From contig NZ_CP036348.1 in assembly GCF_007753095.1 (NCBI RefSeq), positions 2,666,001 to 2,730,000 on the forward strand: a DNA stretch of 64,000 nucleotides, given 5' to 3'. A program made the translations under genes and the position numbers. A model generated the notes under the pieces. That model was given only the letters and a program-made list of their open reading frames with translations, was not told where the DNA came from and ran no database searches. This DNA is from Rosistilla carotiformis. GTDB lineage: Bacteria > Planctomycetota > Planctomycetia > Pirellulales > Pirellulaceae. Each line of letters opens with the position of its first letter. The first letter of the stretch is position 1. Positions 55,409 through 64,000 of the stretch are shown one piece after another.

Positions 55409-56581
55409 ATGGGGACACGGAACCTGTTAAACGGGCTAGCAATAGCAATGGGCTGTATGCTGACGTGGAACGTCGCCGATGCTCAAGAATCCTTTGAAAC
55501 GTTTATTGGTCAGGGGGGCGTCGAACCCATCGTCAGTGCGATTGAAGCAACCGACGACGCAGGCGTTTTCCAGCAGGTCGGGTACCATTCGATCTGCGGG
55601 GATGGCAATTGCGACAGCTGTGACATCTGTCAAACCGGCGGTTGCGATAGCATTATTCCCGATGCCGCGTGCACGCCACCATGGTGGTCCCATCGCACGG
55701 GAGTGTTTGGCGAATTCTTGTTTTTGCGACCGGGCGGCACCGACACGGTTTACGCGATCGAACAAAATGACACCACTGCCAACGCCTTTCCAACCGGCCC
55801 GGTGGGGACGACCGCTGTCGACTTCTCCGCCGGCTTTCGTGTTGGAGTCTCGCTGGCCAACACCTACACGACCAGCTTGGTTGTCAGTTACACCCACTGG
55901 GAAGGCGATTCGCAAAGCTCGATTGCTCGCAACGGCACTAACGTCCTGAACTCTCAAATCATCCACCCCAGTACCTTCACCACGGGCGGCAACAGTTTGC
56001 AATCGAGTGCGTCGTCGAGCATGAGCTTTGACCAGATCGATGGCGTCTATCGACACAAGCTGTTTTGCACCGACACGACGATTTTCAATTGGTCGGGCGG
56101 TTTCCGGTATGGACAGATGGAGCAGGGCTTGCAGTCGCAACAAGACATCTCGGTGGCGACCGGCTTGGTGACCGTCGACACCGATATCGACTTCAACGGA
56201 TTTGGTTTGCTGATGGGGATCGACGCCGAACGCCGCAGCTGCAAGACCGGCATGTTGTGCTACACCAAAGGCGTCGCGTCGTTCTTAGGCGGCGAGTGGT
56301 CGGGAAGTTATCGTCAATCGAATCAGCTTGGCGGCGGCGGCGTTGTTGCCAATCAATACGAAGACTTCCGCATCACGCCCGTCCTCGAAGCGGGCCTCGG
56401 CGTCGGATGGCAAAGCGACTCGGGCTGCATCCGCGCTACCGCCGGCTACACCGCCACATGCTGGTACAACGCATTAAGCACGCGGTCCTATGTCGACGCG
56501 GTTCGCAGCGGAAGCTATCTCGATGTCGACGAATCGATAGCGTTCGTCGGACTGACGTCTCAGCTCGAGTTCCGGTTCTAA
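55409..56581 (+). CDS. Outer-membrane beta-barrel protein (Lpg1974/MOMP-like)
   Basis: 390 residues with a signal peptide ending VADA. The mature N-terminus is acidic with a Cys-rich stretch (ICGDGNCDSCDICQTGGCDS), then PPWWSHRTGVFGEFLFLRPG, the usual start of this barrel family. Alternating strands follow (VDFSAGFRVGVSLA, FNWSGGFRYGQMEQ, FNGFGLLMGIDAERRS, FRITPVLEAGLGVGW), ending in a terminal Phe (SQLEFRF), the outer-membrane insertion signal. Members form pores or surface antigens. The N-terminal Cys cluster is unusual for the family. Good AAGGAAG ribosome-binding site. Confidence 0.85.
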   Translation: MGTRNLLNGLAIAMGCMLTWNVADAQESFETFIGQGGVEPIVSAIEATDDAGVFQQVGYHSICGDGNCDSCDICQTGGCDSIIPDAACTPPWWSHRTGVFGEFLFLRPGGTDTVYAIEQNDTTANAFPTGPVGTTAVDFSAGFRVGVSLANTYTTSLVVSYTHWEGDSQSSIARNGTNVLNSQIIHPSTFTTGGNSLQSSASSSMSFDQIDGVYRHKLFCTDTTIFNWSGGFRYGQMEQGLQSQQDISVATGLVTVDTDIDFNGFGLLMGIDAERRSCKTGMLCYTKGVASFLGGEWSGSYRQSNQLGGGGVVANQYEDFRITPVLEAGLGVGWQSDSGCIRATAGYTATCWYNALSTRSYVDAVRSGSYLDVDESIAFVGLTSQLEFRF

Positions 56582-57037
56582 CTCGAACTCTCGTCCCTCG
56601 AAGACGTCGCCGCCATTGTGTCCCGATGGCGGCGGCGACAACCGCAAGTGCACCGCGCCAACTTGCTTGCTTATCAAAAAGTCCGAGGTGCCAGCGGCCT
56701 TCCAATAGCGTGAAGCGATCAGCAAACCGTCACCGCTGACTCCCTCTACTGCCACCTTCTTGGCATCCGCTTGCGATTGCTCGACCGACCGCACGTCGGC
56801 GCTCCCAGGCGAATCGCACCCCAATGAAATCGCAACGAGGAATTTCACCTCGCCCTCGCGCAATATGGCGAGAGCGTCTCGATAGGGGGACGCTACAATC
56901 CTCGGCAGCTGTCGTCAGCGTTACGTCAGCTCGCATGGCAATATGAAGTTGCGGAGAAACTGGAAGACTTTGGTTGGGAAGTTGGCTACAATCCGGCGGA
57001 TATTTTGCCCCCCCGAACTAGGTAGGAAGTCGTCGCC
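56582..57037. other. Intergenic region between barrel protein and sulfatase
   Basis: About 450 bases. A minus-strand frame (56474-56863) would overlap the barrel gene end and has a short LGC-like start but no domain; I judge it unlikely. The promoter for the sulfatase is probably near 56900-57010; AGGAAG precedes its ATG. Confidence 0.4.
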
Positions 57038-59581
57038 ATGAGATACTGTTGCCCCTATTCGCTCTCTCGTCGAATGTTTTATGTGTTGGCGGTCGCAGTG
57101 ATTGCGGCTACGCCCGGTTGGTCTCAGGAGGAATCCGCATTTGTCCCACAAGTCATCGGTGAACTTGGTTCTCCCGCGGCGACCACTACGATCGACGGCA
57201 AACAATTGCCCGCTCCGGCGGAGAAGTTTGGCGGAAAGATCAAAGACAACGCGGCCCAGTCGAAGGCGTGGTGGGCACCGCGGATCGTGCCTCCCAAAGA
57301 CGCTCCCAACGTGTTGTTGATCATGACCGACGACGTCGGCTTCGGCGCACCAAGCACCTTTGGCGGCGTCATCCCAACGCCCGCGTTGGATCGAATCGGC
57401 AAAGCGGGCCTGCGTTATACGCAGTTCCATTCGACATCGCTCTGCTCGCCAACGCGGGCTGCGTTGATCACCGGCCGCAACCATCACTCCGCTGGCTTCG
57501 GTGTGATCTCCGAGCAATCGACGGGTTTCCCTGGGTACAACAGCATCATTGAAAAGGACAAAGCCACGATCGGCCGAATCCTCAAAGACAACGGTTACAG
57601 CACGTCATGGTTCGGCAAAGATCACAATGTGCCTACGTTTGAAGCGAGCCAAGTCGGCCCGTTTGACCAATGGCCGATCGGCATGGGATTCGACTATTTC
57701 TACGGGTTCGTCGGTGGCGATACGAGCCAATGGCAACCGAACCTATACCGTCAAACAACTCCCATCTATCCTTATGTCGATAATCCCGAGTGGAACCTGA
57801 CGACCGCGCAAGCGGACGACGCGATCGCGAAACTGAACCAACTGAATCAGATCGATCCGACCAAACCGTTCTTCTGTTATTACGTCCCCGGCGGCACGCA
57901 CGCACCCCATCACGCGACGCCCGAGTGGATCAAGAAGATCAGCGACATGCATCTTTTTGACGAAGGCTGGAACGAACTTCGCAAAACGATTTTCGCCAAC
58001 CAAAAGAAATTGGGAGTGATCCCGGCGGATGCCAAACTAACGCCATGGCCCGATGATCTGTTGAAGCATTGGGACGAATTGACCGCTGACGAGAAGAAGC
58101 TGTTCATTCGCCAAGTCGAAGTCTACGCCGCCTATCTGGCCTACACCGACCACGAAATTGGCCGCGTCATTCAAGCCGTCGAAGATATGGGGAAACTGGA
58201 CGACACGCTGATCATCTACATCAGTGGCGACAACGGCGGTAGTGTCGAAGGGACGCTGCTTGGAACACCGAACGAAGTGGCATCGTTTAACGGCGTCAAC
58301 GTTCCTGTCGATGTCCAACTGAAAGAATTCTACGACGTTTGGGGATCCGATCAGACCTACAATCATATGGCCGTTCCATGGTCGTGGTCGTTCTGCACGC
58401 CTTACAGTTGGACCAAGCAGGTTGCTTCGCATCTGGGCGGCGTACGCCAGGGCATGTGCGTTTCGTGGCCGGCGAAGATCAAAGATGCAGGTGGGATTCG
58501 GCACCAGTTCCATCATGTGATCGATGTCGTCCCGACGATTCTGGAAACGGCCGGCATCGCGGCTCCCGAAGAAGTCGATGGCATTCCACAGAAGCCGATC
58601 GAAGGCGTCAGCTTCGCCTACACGTTCGACGAATCCAACGCCAACGCACCCTCGACACACAAGACGCAGTACTTCGAAATGATGGGAGATCACGCGATCT
58701 ATCATGAGGGTTGGATGGCCAGCACGAAGGTCGTCCGTCCACCATGGGAGATCGTTGGCGCGGTCAATCAAGATCCCGTCAACAATGTCACCTGGGAACT
58801 ATTTGACCTGACCAAAGACTGGACGCAGAGCAACGATATCGCCGCCGAGCATCCCGAAAAGCTTGAACAGATGAAGGCTTTGTTCCTGTCGGAAGCTCGC
58901 AAGTACCAAGTGCTTCCGTTGGACGCCACCGTGGCGACCCGGTTGGTCGCGCCGCGACCGAACATCACCGCCGGACGGTCCGAATTCACCTACACGCGGC
59001 CGATGACGGGCGTTCCACAAGGCGATTCACCGGTACTGATCAATTGTTCGTATTCGATCACCGCCGACATCGAAGTGCCTGAAAACGGTGCCGAAGGGAT
59101 GCTGCTGACCTCGGGCGGACGATTCGGTGGCTATGGCTTCTACCTGCTTAAAGGCAAGCCGGTCTTTCTGTGGAACCTCGTCGATCTGAAACGCCAACGT
59201 TGGGAAGGACCCGACGCGCTCGCTCCTGGGAAACACGTGTTGGAGTTTGAGTTCACGTACGACGGAACGGGGATGGGCACCTTGGCGTTCAATAGCCTCA
59301 GCGGCATCGGCCAAAGCGGCACTGGTGTTCTTAAAGTCGACGGCAAAGAAGTCGCTACCGAGACGCTGCCTCATACGATCCCATTGATTTTGCAATGGGA
59401 CGAAACGTTTGATATCGGATCGGATACCGGCACACCTGTCGATGACCGCGACTATCAAACGCCGTTTGCGTTCACCGGAACGCTCAACAAGCTGACGTTG
59501 AAATTGAACCGGCCCCAGTTGAGTCCCGAAGACGTCCGCAAGCTCGAAGCAGCCGAGCGGAACAACAAGGCCAGCGAATAG
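57038..59581 (+). CDS. Secreted arylsulfatase-type sulfatase
   Basis: 847 residues, signal peptide to about 30. Sulfatase motifs: LLIMTDDVGFG (metal Asp 98 and 99), SLCSPTRAALITGR with Cys136 of the C-x-P-x-R site converted to formylglycine, GKDHN, GGTHAPHH and ISGDNGGS. The catalytic domain ends near 640; a C-terminal jelly-roll-like domain follows (YSITADIEVPENGAEGMLL, then GRFGGYGFYLLKGKPVFLW, and TFDIGSDTGTPVDDRDY). It should remove sulfate from an ester in the periplasm or outside. Needs a formylglycine-generating enzyme encoded elsewhere. Confidence 0.95.
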   Translation: MRYCCPYSLSRRMFYVLAVAVIAATPGWSQEESAFVPQVIGELGSPAATTTIDGKQLPAPAEKFGGKIKDNAAQSKAWWAPRIVPPKDAPNVLLIMTDDVGFGAPSTFGGVIPTPALDRIGKAGLRYTQFHSTSLCSPTRAALITGRNHHSAGFGVISEQSTGFPGYNSIIEKDKATIGRILKDNGYSTSWFGKDHNVPTFEASQVGPFDQWPIGMGFDYFYGFVGGDTSQWQPNLYRQTTPIYPYVDNPEWNLTTAQADDAIAKLNQLNQIDPTKPFFCYYVPGGTHAPHHATPEWIKKISDMHLFDEGWNELRKTIFANQKKLGVIPADAKLTPWPDDLLKHWDELTADEKKLFIRQVEVYAAYLAYTDHEIGRVIQAVEDMGKLDDTLIIYISGDNGGSVEGTLLGTPNEVASFNGVNVPVDVQLKEFYDVWGSDQTYNHMAVPWSWSFCTPYSWTKQVASHLGGVRQGMCVSWPAKIKDAGGIRHQFHHVIDVVPTILETAGIAAPEEVDGIPQKPIEGVSFAYTFDESNANAPSTHKTQYFEMMGDHAIYHEGWMASTKVVRPPWEIVGAVNQDPVNNVTWELFDLTKDWTQSNDIAAEHPEKLEQMKALFLSEARKYQVLPLDATVATRLVAPRPNITAGRSEFTYTRPMTGVPQGDSPVLINCSYSITADIEVPENGAEGMLLTSGGRFGGYGFYLLKGKPVFLWNLVDLKRQRWEGPDALAPGKHVLEFEFTYDGTGMGTLAFNSLSGIGQSGTGVLKVDGKEVATETLPHTIPLILQWDETFDIGSDTGTPVDDRDYQTPFAFTGTLNKLTLKLNRPQLSPEDVRKLEAAERNNKASE

Positions 59582-59605
59582 TCGACGCCGCCGAAGCATC
59601 AAAAC

Positions 59606-59639
59606 GATTGTAGGCCGGAACAGTGGCTGGCCTACAATC
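59606..59639. repeat. REP-like inverted repeat after the sulfatase
   Basis: Arms of 11 bases (GATTGTAGGCC at 59606-59616 and complement at 59629-59639) with a 12-base loop. It may stop sulfatase transcription although no T-tract follows. Similar GTAGGCCGGAACA hairpins are, as I recall, dispersed in related genomes. Confidence 0.45.
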
Positions 59640-59773
59640 TGCGGTGGCTTCGACGGGACCGTTCACCTGCGCTCGGCGGGTTGATTAAACTACGGGGCGG
59701 CGGAGAACGGTTTCTCCCCGCAGCACGGTTTCCGTGTATCGTTTGCTCGCCCCGTAGCCCCGAGTCGATCCTC

Positions 59774-61114
59774 ATGAAATGCCTCGCCCCGCTCGTCCTT
59801 GTTCTTGCCGCAATGGAACTTGTCGCGTTCGCCCAGAACGCACCCTACGACAATCCTCCGGCTGTCGCTGCTCCCTACTTTCGCGTTCGTTACGCTGCCT
59901 CATCGCAGCCGGGCGAGCTAATCTATCCGGTTGCCTACACCGTGTGGACGCCTCCAGGTGTTCCGACGCTGCGCGGGGTGATCGTCCACCAGCACGGTTG
60001 TGGCGAGGGTTCGTGCAAATCGGGGCAGACCGGGGCGTTCGATTTGCATTGGCAAGCGCTCGCGCAGAAGCATCAGTGTGCGTTGTTGTCCCCTGCGTAC
60101 GAACAGCCCGCAGGCACCGATTGTCAGATGTGGTGTGATCCACGCAACGGATCGGATCGTGCGTTTCAAAAGGCCTTGGTCGACCTGGGGAAACAGTCGG
60201 GGCATCCGGAACTTGCCGAAGTTCCCTGGGCGCTGTGGGGGCACAGCGGCGGTGGGCATTGGGCTGGTGGGATGTTGATGTTGCATCCCGACCGCGTCGC
60301 GGCGGCTTGGCTGCGATCGGGGGTTCCGTTGTTCGAAGCGGTCGAAGGCCGCAACATTCAACCGCACACATTGCCCGAAGCGGCGCTGACGGTTCCCACG
60401 ATGTGTAACTTCGGAACCAAAGAAGGCTACACCGACAAAGAGAGCCGTTTCAAAGGCGTCTGGCCCAGCAACGAAACCTTTTTTAGAACGATGCGGGGCC
60501 GTGGTGCCTTGCTCGGCATTGCGATCGATCCGTTGACCAGCCACGAATGTGGCAACTCACGCTACCTGGCGATCCCTTGGATGGACGCCTGTCTGAGCCA
60601 ACGCTTGCCCGAAGAGGACGGCCAGCCGATCCGGCCGATGCCACAACAGTCGGCTATGCTGGCACCGCTTCCTGTCGAGGAAGCCGCTTTCACCGCAGCG
60701 GTTCCTGCGGGCCAATACGAGGGCGATCTCGCCACGTCGATCTGGCTGCCCAACGAAGCGGTCGCAACGGCGTGGAAACAATTTGTCACCGATTCCAATG
60801 TGGCCGACGTGACGCCGCCGCCGGCGCCAACGAACGTCCAGCTCGTCGGCGACGAATTGACTTGGCAAGCCGCTGCCGATCTGGAAAGCGGCATCGCCCA
60901 GTTCATCATCGAACGCGACGGCAAGACCGTGGCGACCGTTCCCGATAAGCCCAAGAATCCCTTTGGCCGGCCGCTGTTCCAAGGGCTGCAGTACAGCGAC
61001 ACGCCCGCCGTTCCGTTGGCGAGGATGCGATGGACCGTCGACAAATTGGAGCCAGGGCAGAAGAACCCCTACCGGGTGCGCGCGAAGAACACCGCGGGAT
61101 TGGTCTCTCCGTAG
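59774..61114 (+). CDS. Secreted alpha/beta hydrolase with C-terminal Fn3-like domain
   Basis: 446 residues from the ATG at 59774, which starts a signal peptide ending AFAQ; upstream Met codons give no export signal. The hydrolase domain has the nucleophile elbow [10 protein letters not shown] (Ser about 158), an oxyanion-type HQHGCGEG, and PLTSHEC where His would be catalytic. Cys pairs (CGEGSC, DCQMWC) suggest disulfides in an oxidising place. From about 365 an Fn3-like domain starts ([20 protein letters not shown]) and ends [12 protein letters not shown]. Substrate unknown; a polysaccharide esterase is possible given the sulfatase neighbour. Confidence 0.82.
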   Translation: MKCLAPLVLVLAAMELVAFAQNAPYDNPPAVAAPYFRVRYAASSQPGELIYPVAYTVWTPPGVPTLRGVIVHQHGCGEGSCKSGQTGAFDLHWQALAQKHQCALLSPAYEQPAGTDCQMWCDPRNGSDRAFQKALVDLGKQSGHPELAEVPWALWGHSGGGHWAGGMLMLHPDRVAAAWLRSGVPLFEAVEGRNIQPHTLPEAALTVPTMCNFGTKEGYTDKESRFKGVWPSNETFFRTMRGRGALLGIAIDPLTSHECGNSRYLAIPWMDACLSQRLPEEDGQPIRPMPQQSAMLAPLPVEEAAFTAAVPAGQYEGDLATSIWLPNEAVATAWKQFVTDSNVADVTPPPAPTNVQLVGDELTWQAAADLESGIAQFIIERDGKTVATVPDKPKNPFGRPLFQGLQYSDTPAVPLARMRWTVDKLEPGQKNPYRVRAKNTAGLVSP

Positions 61115-61177
61115 TCATCCGGCCCGAGAAACGTGAGCTTGCGATGTTCGCTCGCTTGAGCCGGGGACCATTGCTCG

Positions 61178-62095
61178 TCACCGGACGTCGACGGTAACGG
61201 GGGCGGGAAGGCCGGCGGGCAACGGGTGCGTGGTGGGATGTAAGGCGTGGGCGAGGATTTCGAGGCTGTCGACAAGTCGCGGCCCCGGGCGACTGAAGTA
61301 GGCCGATCCGTCGACCATGTAGACGCGGTTGTTCCGAACGCAACGCAAGCGATCCCAGCCGTCGTAGGATCTCAGGATCGGTAGGTCCTGTGCCGCGCGG
61401 GGGACATCGAATCCGCAGCACGCGATGATCATCACCTCGGGATCGGCGGCGAGGATCGATTCCCACGGCGTGGTCACCGAACGTTCTCCGGCGACGCCAA
61501 CGACTTCCTCACCGCCGGCGATCGCAACCAGTTCGGGATTCCAGTGTCCGGCGCTAAAGGGCGGATCGATCCATTCCAGCAGCATCACGCGGGGACGGTG
61601 GGATATCGATTCGCTGCGGCGGGCGACCGCATCGATCCGCCGCTGCAACGATTCCAAATAGCGTTCGCCTTGGGAGACGCATCCAGCCGCTTCGGCGACC
61701 TGTCCAATGCTGGCCAAGACGTCGGCAAGGCGAGTCGGTTCGAGATTCAGCACTCGCGCTGCGTTGGGCAATGCGCAGGCTGCGTCGCTAACTTCGCGCT
61801 GTGAGACCGCGCACACATCGCACAGTGTTTGCGTGACGATCAGGTCGGGGGCCAACGATTCGAAGACTGGCATGTCCAGCGAATAGAGCGCGTGTTCCGT
61901 CTTCAAGCGTTCACGGACCAAGGCGTCGATCTGGTTGCTGCTCGCGTCGGCGGGGATCAATGTTCGTGTGACCTTGGGCAACTGGAGCACGTCGGCGGGA
62001 TCGTCGCACTCGTGCGTGACACCGACCAATTGGTCGCGCAGCCCGAGCCCACAAATGATCTCCGTCGCGCTGGGCAGCAGGGAAACGATGCGCAT
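61178..62095 (-). CDS. BtuF-like cobalamin/metal-chelate binding protein
   Basis: 305 residues from the ATG at 62095 (MRIVSLLPSATEIICGLGL), which is the exact start of the type-III periplasmic binding fold. Other motifs are GVTHECDDPADV, LVTQTLCDVCAVS and SAGHWNPELVAIAGGEEV. Family members bind corrinoids or other chelates for ABC import. A signal peptide is missing with this start; longer frames reach back 45 codons but give no export signal. No BtuC/BtuD genes adjoin. It may act as a cytoplasmic cobalamin-related protein, or be exported by another route. Divergent from the ECF sigma gene. Confidence 0.85.
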   Translation of the reverse strand: MRIVSLLPSATEIICGLGLRDQLVGVTHECDDPADVLQLPKVTRTLIPADASSNQIDALVRERLKTEHALYSLDMPVFESLAPDLIVTQTLCDVCAVSQREVSDAACALPNAARVLNLEPTRLADVLASIGQVAEAAGCVSQGERYLESLQRRIDAVARRSESISHRPRVMLLEWIDPPFSAGHWNPELVAIAGGEEVVGVAGERSVTTPWESILAADPEVMIIACCGFDVPRAAQDLPILRSYDGWDRLRCVRNNRVYMVDGSAYFSRPGPRLVDSLEILAHALHPTTHPLPAGLPAPVTVDVR

Positions 62096-62254
62096 GGCAG
62101 ATTGAGGAAGCCGTTGTTGGAGAGACACGTTGGCCGGAGCGATTTCCGGTGCCCGAGTCGGCAGATAGGTTGCCGCTCGAATTGCCAGCATACCGAGGAC
62201 TGGCAGTTTCCGCTGCCGGGGGCGTTCCATTCCAACAGCGGTTGATTGGGCGAA

Positions 62255-62282
62255 TTGTATCGTTTTCGGAAACTTCTATAAT
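62255..62282 (+). promoter_or_regulatory. Candidate promoter for the ECF sigma gene
   Basis: TATAAT at 62277-62282 is a perfect -10. TTGTAT at 62255-62260 is a weak -35 with a 16-base spacer. It lies 56 bases before the ATG at 62338. Confidence 0.5.
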
Positions 62283-62337
62283 TTTTCGCGTGACAAATCC
62301 GCCTGCATCCCGCCAGGGGAAAAGAGGGAGAGCGCCG

Positions 62338-62967
62338 ATGGCAGATCAAATCACGTCCGACACCGCAAACGAGCTGATTCGCTGCGCCGCCGATGGCGAT
62401 CGCGCAAGCCTCGACCGTCTGCTTGCTAGCTATTCGGGCTATTTGAATGTACTTTCACGGCTCCATTTAGATCGTCGCATTCAGCACCGCGTCAGTCCGT
62501 CGGACATCGTTCAGGAAACGCTGCTGGAGGCGCATCGCGATTTTGCTGGTTTCCGAGGTCAGCAGATCGATGAGTTCACCGGTTGGCTGCGTCAGGTGTT
62601 GGTTCACAATATCGCCGAGGCGGTGGAAACGCATCTGGTGGCGGCCAAACGGAGCGTCCGTGCCGAACAGGTGGTGGGGAATCTGTCGGCATCGGTCGAC
62701 CGATCGCACCATCGACTCGCGCGATTGGCTGCCGACCCACAGCGGTCTCCGGCGTCGGAAGCGGATCATCGGGAATCGCTCTCCGAACTGGCGGCGGCCT
62801 TAGAACAGCTGCCCGCCGACTATCGAACGGTGATCGTCTTGAGGCACTTAGAAGGACTTCCCTTTGGCGACGTGGCCCAGCGGATGGAGCGGTCGACCGG
62901 CGCGGTGCGAATGTTGTGGCTCCGCGCGATCGAGCAACTTCGCGTAGCAATGGAATCGCAGGCATGA
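62338..62967 (+). CDS. ECF RNA polymerase sigma factor
   Basis: 209 residues from the ATG at 62338, preceded by AGGGAG at a good distance. Region 2 covers about 10-90 (ADGDRASLDRLLASYSGYLN, VSPSDIVQETLLEAHRDF). Region 4 covers about 145-205 (ELAAALEQLPADYRTVIVL, LPFGDVAQRMERSTGAVRM). It is of the planctomycete type paired with Ser/Thr kinases. The sigma factor redirects RNA polymerase to a small regulon. No anti-sigma factor is seen; the overlapping kinase gene is the likely regulator. Confidence 0.93.
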   Translation: MADQITSDTANELIRCAADGDRASLDRLLASYSGYLNVLSRLHLDRRIQHRVSPSDIVQETLLEAHRDFAGFRGQQIDEFTGWLRQVLVHNIAEAVETHLVAAKRSVRAEQVVGNLSASVDRSHHRLARLAADPQRSPASEADHRESLSELAAALEQLPADYRTVIVLRHLEGLPFGDVAQRMERSTGAVRMLWLRAIEQLRVAMESQA

Positions 62968-64000
62968 AAACGCAAGAACGGACCGATGGGCAACACCTGC
63001 AAATCGCACAGCTGCTGGATGATTACGCGTGCCGCTTGGAGCAAGGGGACGAAACGGGAGCCGAGCGTTTGCTGGCCGACCACCCTGAGCTGAATGGTTC
63101 GTGGGGGATGCATCTGGAAAGTTTGCGGGCCTTGTGCCGTGCGACGCGCGATGTCGAACCCGGTGCGTCACACACGCCCGAAGAGGTTGCGATCGATGGG
63201 GCAACGCTAGGCGATTATCGTTTGGGGCGCGAGATCGGTCGGGGAGGGATGGGAGTCGTCTACGAAGCGACTCAGTTGTCACTGCGACGCAATGTGGCTT
63301 TGAAAGTCCTCCCTTTCGCAGCGGTGTTGGACAGCCAGCAGGTTGCCCGTTTCCGCAATGAAGCCCAAGCGGCGGCTTCGCTACATCATCCCCATATCGT
63401 TCCGGTTTTTGCTGTCGGCTGCGAACGGGGCGTCCATTATTACAGTATGCAATTGATCGACGGCCAATCGTTGGAACAGGTCTTCGACGCGCCGTCGGGC
63501 TCGCATCCCGCGAACTCCCGCAGCGTCGATGCATCCGGTCGCGACGACAATCCACACAACCAAACGACACTCGACGCCCCGTTGCTCGGCGGCAACCCAC
63601 GCGGTGCGGCAGCGGTTCGATGGCAACAACCGGTTCCTTTTGCCGACCGGTCGACTCAAGCGGGGGCCGGCGATCGCACGCAGGTGGGCAACACGGGCTG
63701 TGGCCCCGACGAGATCCGCCGGACGGTGGAGTTGATGATCTGCGTCGCCGATGCCCTCGATTTCGCGCATCAACAGGGAGTCGTCCACCGCGACGTGAAG
63801 CCTTCGAATTTGTTAGTTGATTCGGGAGGCAAGGTTTGGGTTGCCGACTTTGGATTGGCGCGCGTCCGTGGGCTGGGCAACCTGACCGCCGAAGGGAAGG
63901 TGATGGGAACGGCCAGGTATATGAGTCCCGAACAGATCGCCGGGCGACAGCAGGAGATCGATCACCGCACCGACATCTATTCGCTCGGGATCACGTTATA
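62964..64000 (+). CDS. Ser/Thr protein kinase, N-terminal part (cut by window end)
   Basis: The ATG at 62964 overlaps the sigma stop as ATGA, and the frame stays open to base 64000 (345 codons so far). Residues 1-80 are a helical head. The kinase domain has the Gly loop GRGGMG (92-97), VALKVLP with Lys114, HRDVKPSN (275-282) and DFG (295-297), then MGTARYMSPEQ. Between the beta-5 region and helix E there is an insert of about 75 residues (about 175-250), Gly/Asp/Asn-rich. The C-terminal part, perhaps a membrane helix with a sensor domain, lies beyond the window. It probably phosphorylates the sigma factor or a partner. Confidence 0.93.
   Translation, partial: MKTQERTDGQHLQIAQLLDDYACRLEQGDETGAERLLADHPELNGSWGMHLESLRALCRATRDVEPGASHTPEEVAIDGATLGDYRLGREIGRGGMGVVYEATQLSLRRNVALKVLPFAAVLDSQQVARFRNEAQAAASLHHPHIVPVFAVGCERGVHYYSMQLIDGQSLEQVFDAPSGSHPANSRSVDASGRDDNPHNQTTLDAPLLGGNPRGAAAVRWQQPVPFADRSTQAGAGDRTQVGNTGCGPDEIRRTVELMICVADALDFAHQQGVVHRDVKPSNLLVDSGGKVWVADFGLARVRGLGNLTAEGKVMGTARYMSPEQIAGRQQEIDHRTDIYSLGITL

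Noticed and set aside
56474-56863. Minus-strand frame with an LGC-like start, possible lipoprotein
   Set aside because: The hydrophobic stretch is only about eight residues, the start is TTG, and its last 108 bases overlap the barrel gene.
1-64000. tRNA, rRNA, insertion sequence, prophage or restriction/defence genes
   Set aside because: Looked for cloverleaf ends, transposase motifs, terminal inverted repeats and defence-type ATPase or nuclease motifs by eye; none was convincing.

Overview
The window reads as chromosome from a planctomycete of the Pirellulaceae type (Rhodopirellula/Rosistilla-like). This is an inference from gene content, not from a marker gene. The indicators are two prepilin-like DUF1559 proteins, a two-domain DUF1080 protein, a secreted sulfatase, an Lpg1974/MOMP-like barrel protein, several PQQ-type propellers, giant secreted proteins, and an ECF sigma factor coupled to a Ser/Thr kinase. 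GTG starts and weak Shine-Dalgarno sequences are common. I see no rRNA, tRNA, CRISPR array, insertion sequence or prophage.

Layout. 1-6.9 kb: a GNAT acetyltransferase, a membrane protein, then a minus-strand envelope group (PlsC-like acyltransferase, GT4 glycosyltransferase, NodB-type deacetylase, PQQ propeller). 7.0-9.9 kb: a probable metal-linked minus-strand group (Cys-rich anchored protein, DUF1559, DUF4198). 10.5-13.1 kb: 6-phosphofructokinase convergent with a secreted protein. 13.2-19.5 kb: one secreted protein of about 2113 residues, macroglobulin-like in style but with no thioester motif. 19.8-25.7 kb, plus strand: a basic tandem-repeat protein, a conserved secreted protein, L27 (rpmA), Obg, type III pantothenate kinase, and an MnmE-like GTPase lacking the family's C-terminal Cys motif.

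25.8-40.6 kb is a long minus-strand cluster in MoxR/Bat order: MoxR ATPase, DUF58, BatA/VWA, a second VWA membrane protein, a DUF4175-like membrane protein, two secreted coiled-coil/TPR-like proteins, DUF2752, a lipoprotein and a membrane zinc peptidase. Several genes overlap by 4 nt. The ATPase and VWA proteins probably form a membrane chaperone or assembly machine with periplasmic helical partners. A 1565-residue TPR/PQQ protein lies just upstream.

46-64 kb: a small Cys-cluster surface protein, an Aas-like PlsC/AMP-binding fusion, DUF1080, a small unknown, a ferritin-like protein, a compact ArsR / 43-codon ORF / COG0523 GTPase operon with an ArsR-style palindrome, DUF1559, the barrel protein, a sulfatase, an alpha/beta hydrolase, a BtuF-like protein, and a divergent ECF sigma / kinase pair cut by the window end. 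The strongest leads are the ArsR-COG0523 operon with its overlooked micro-ORF, the Cys-rich/DUF1559/DUF4198 group, the extended Bat cluster, the giant macroglobulin-like protein and the truncated MnmE-like GTPase.
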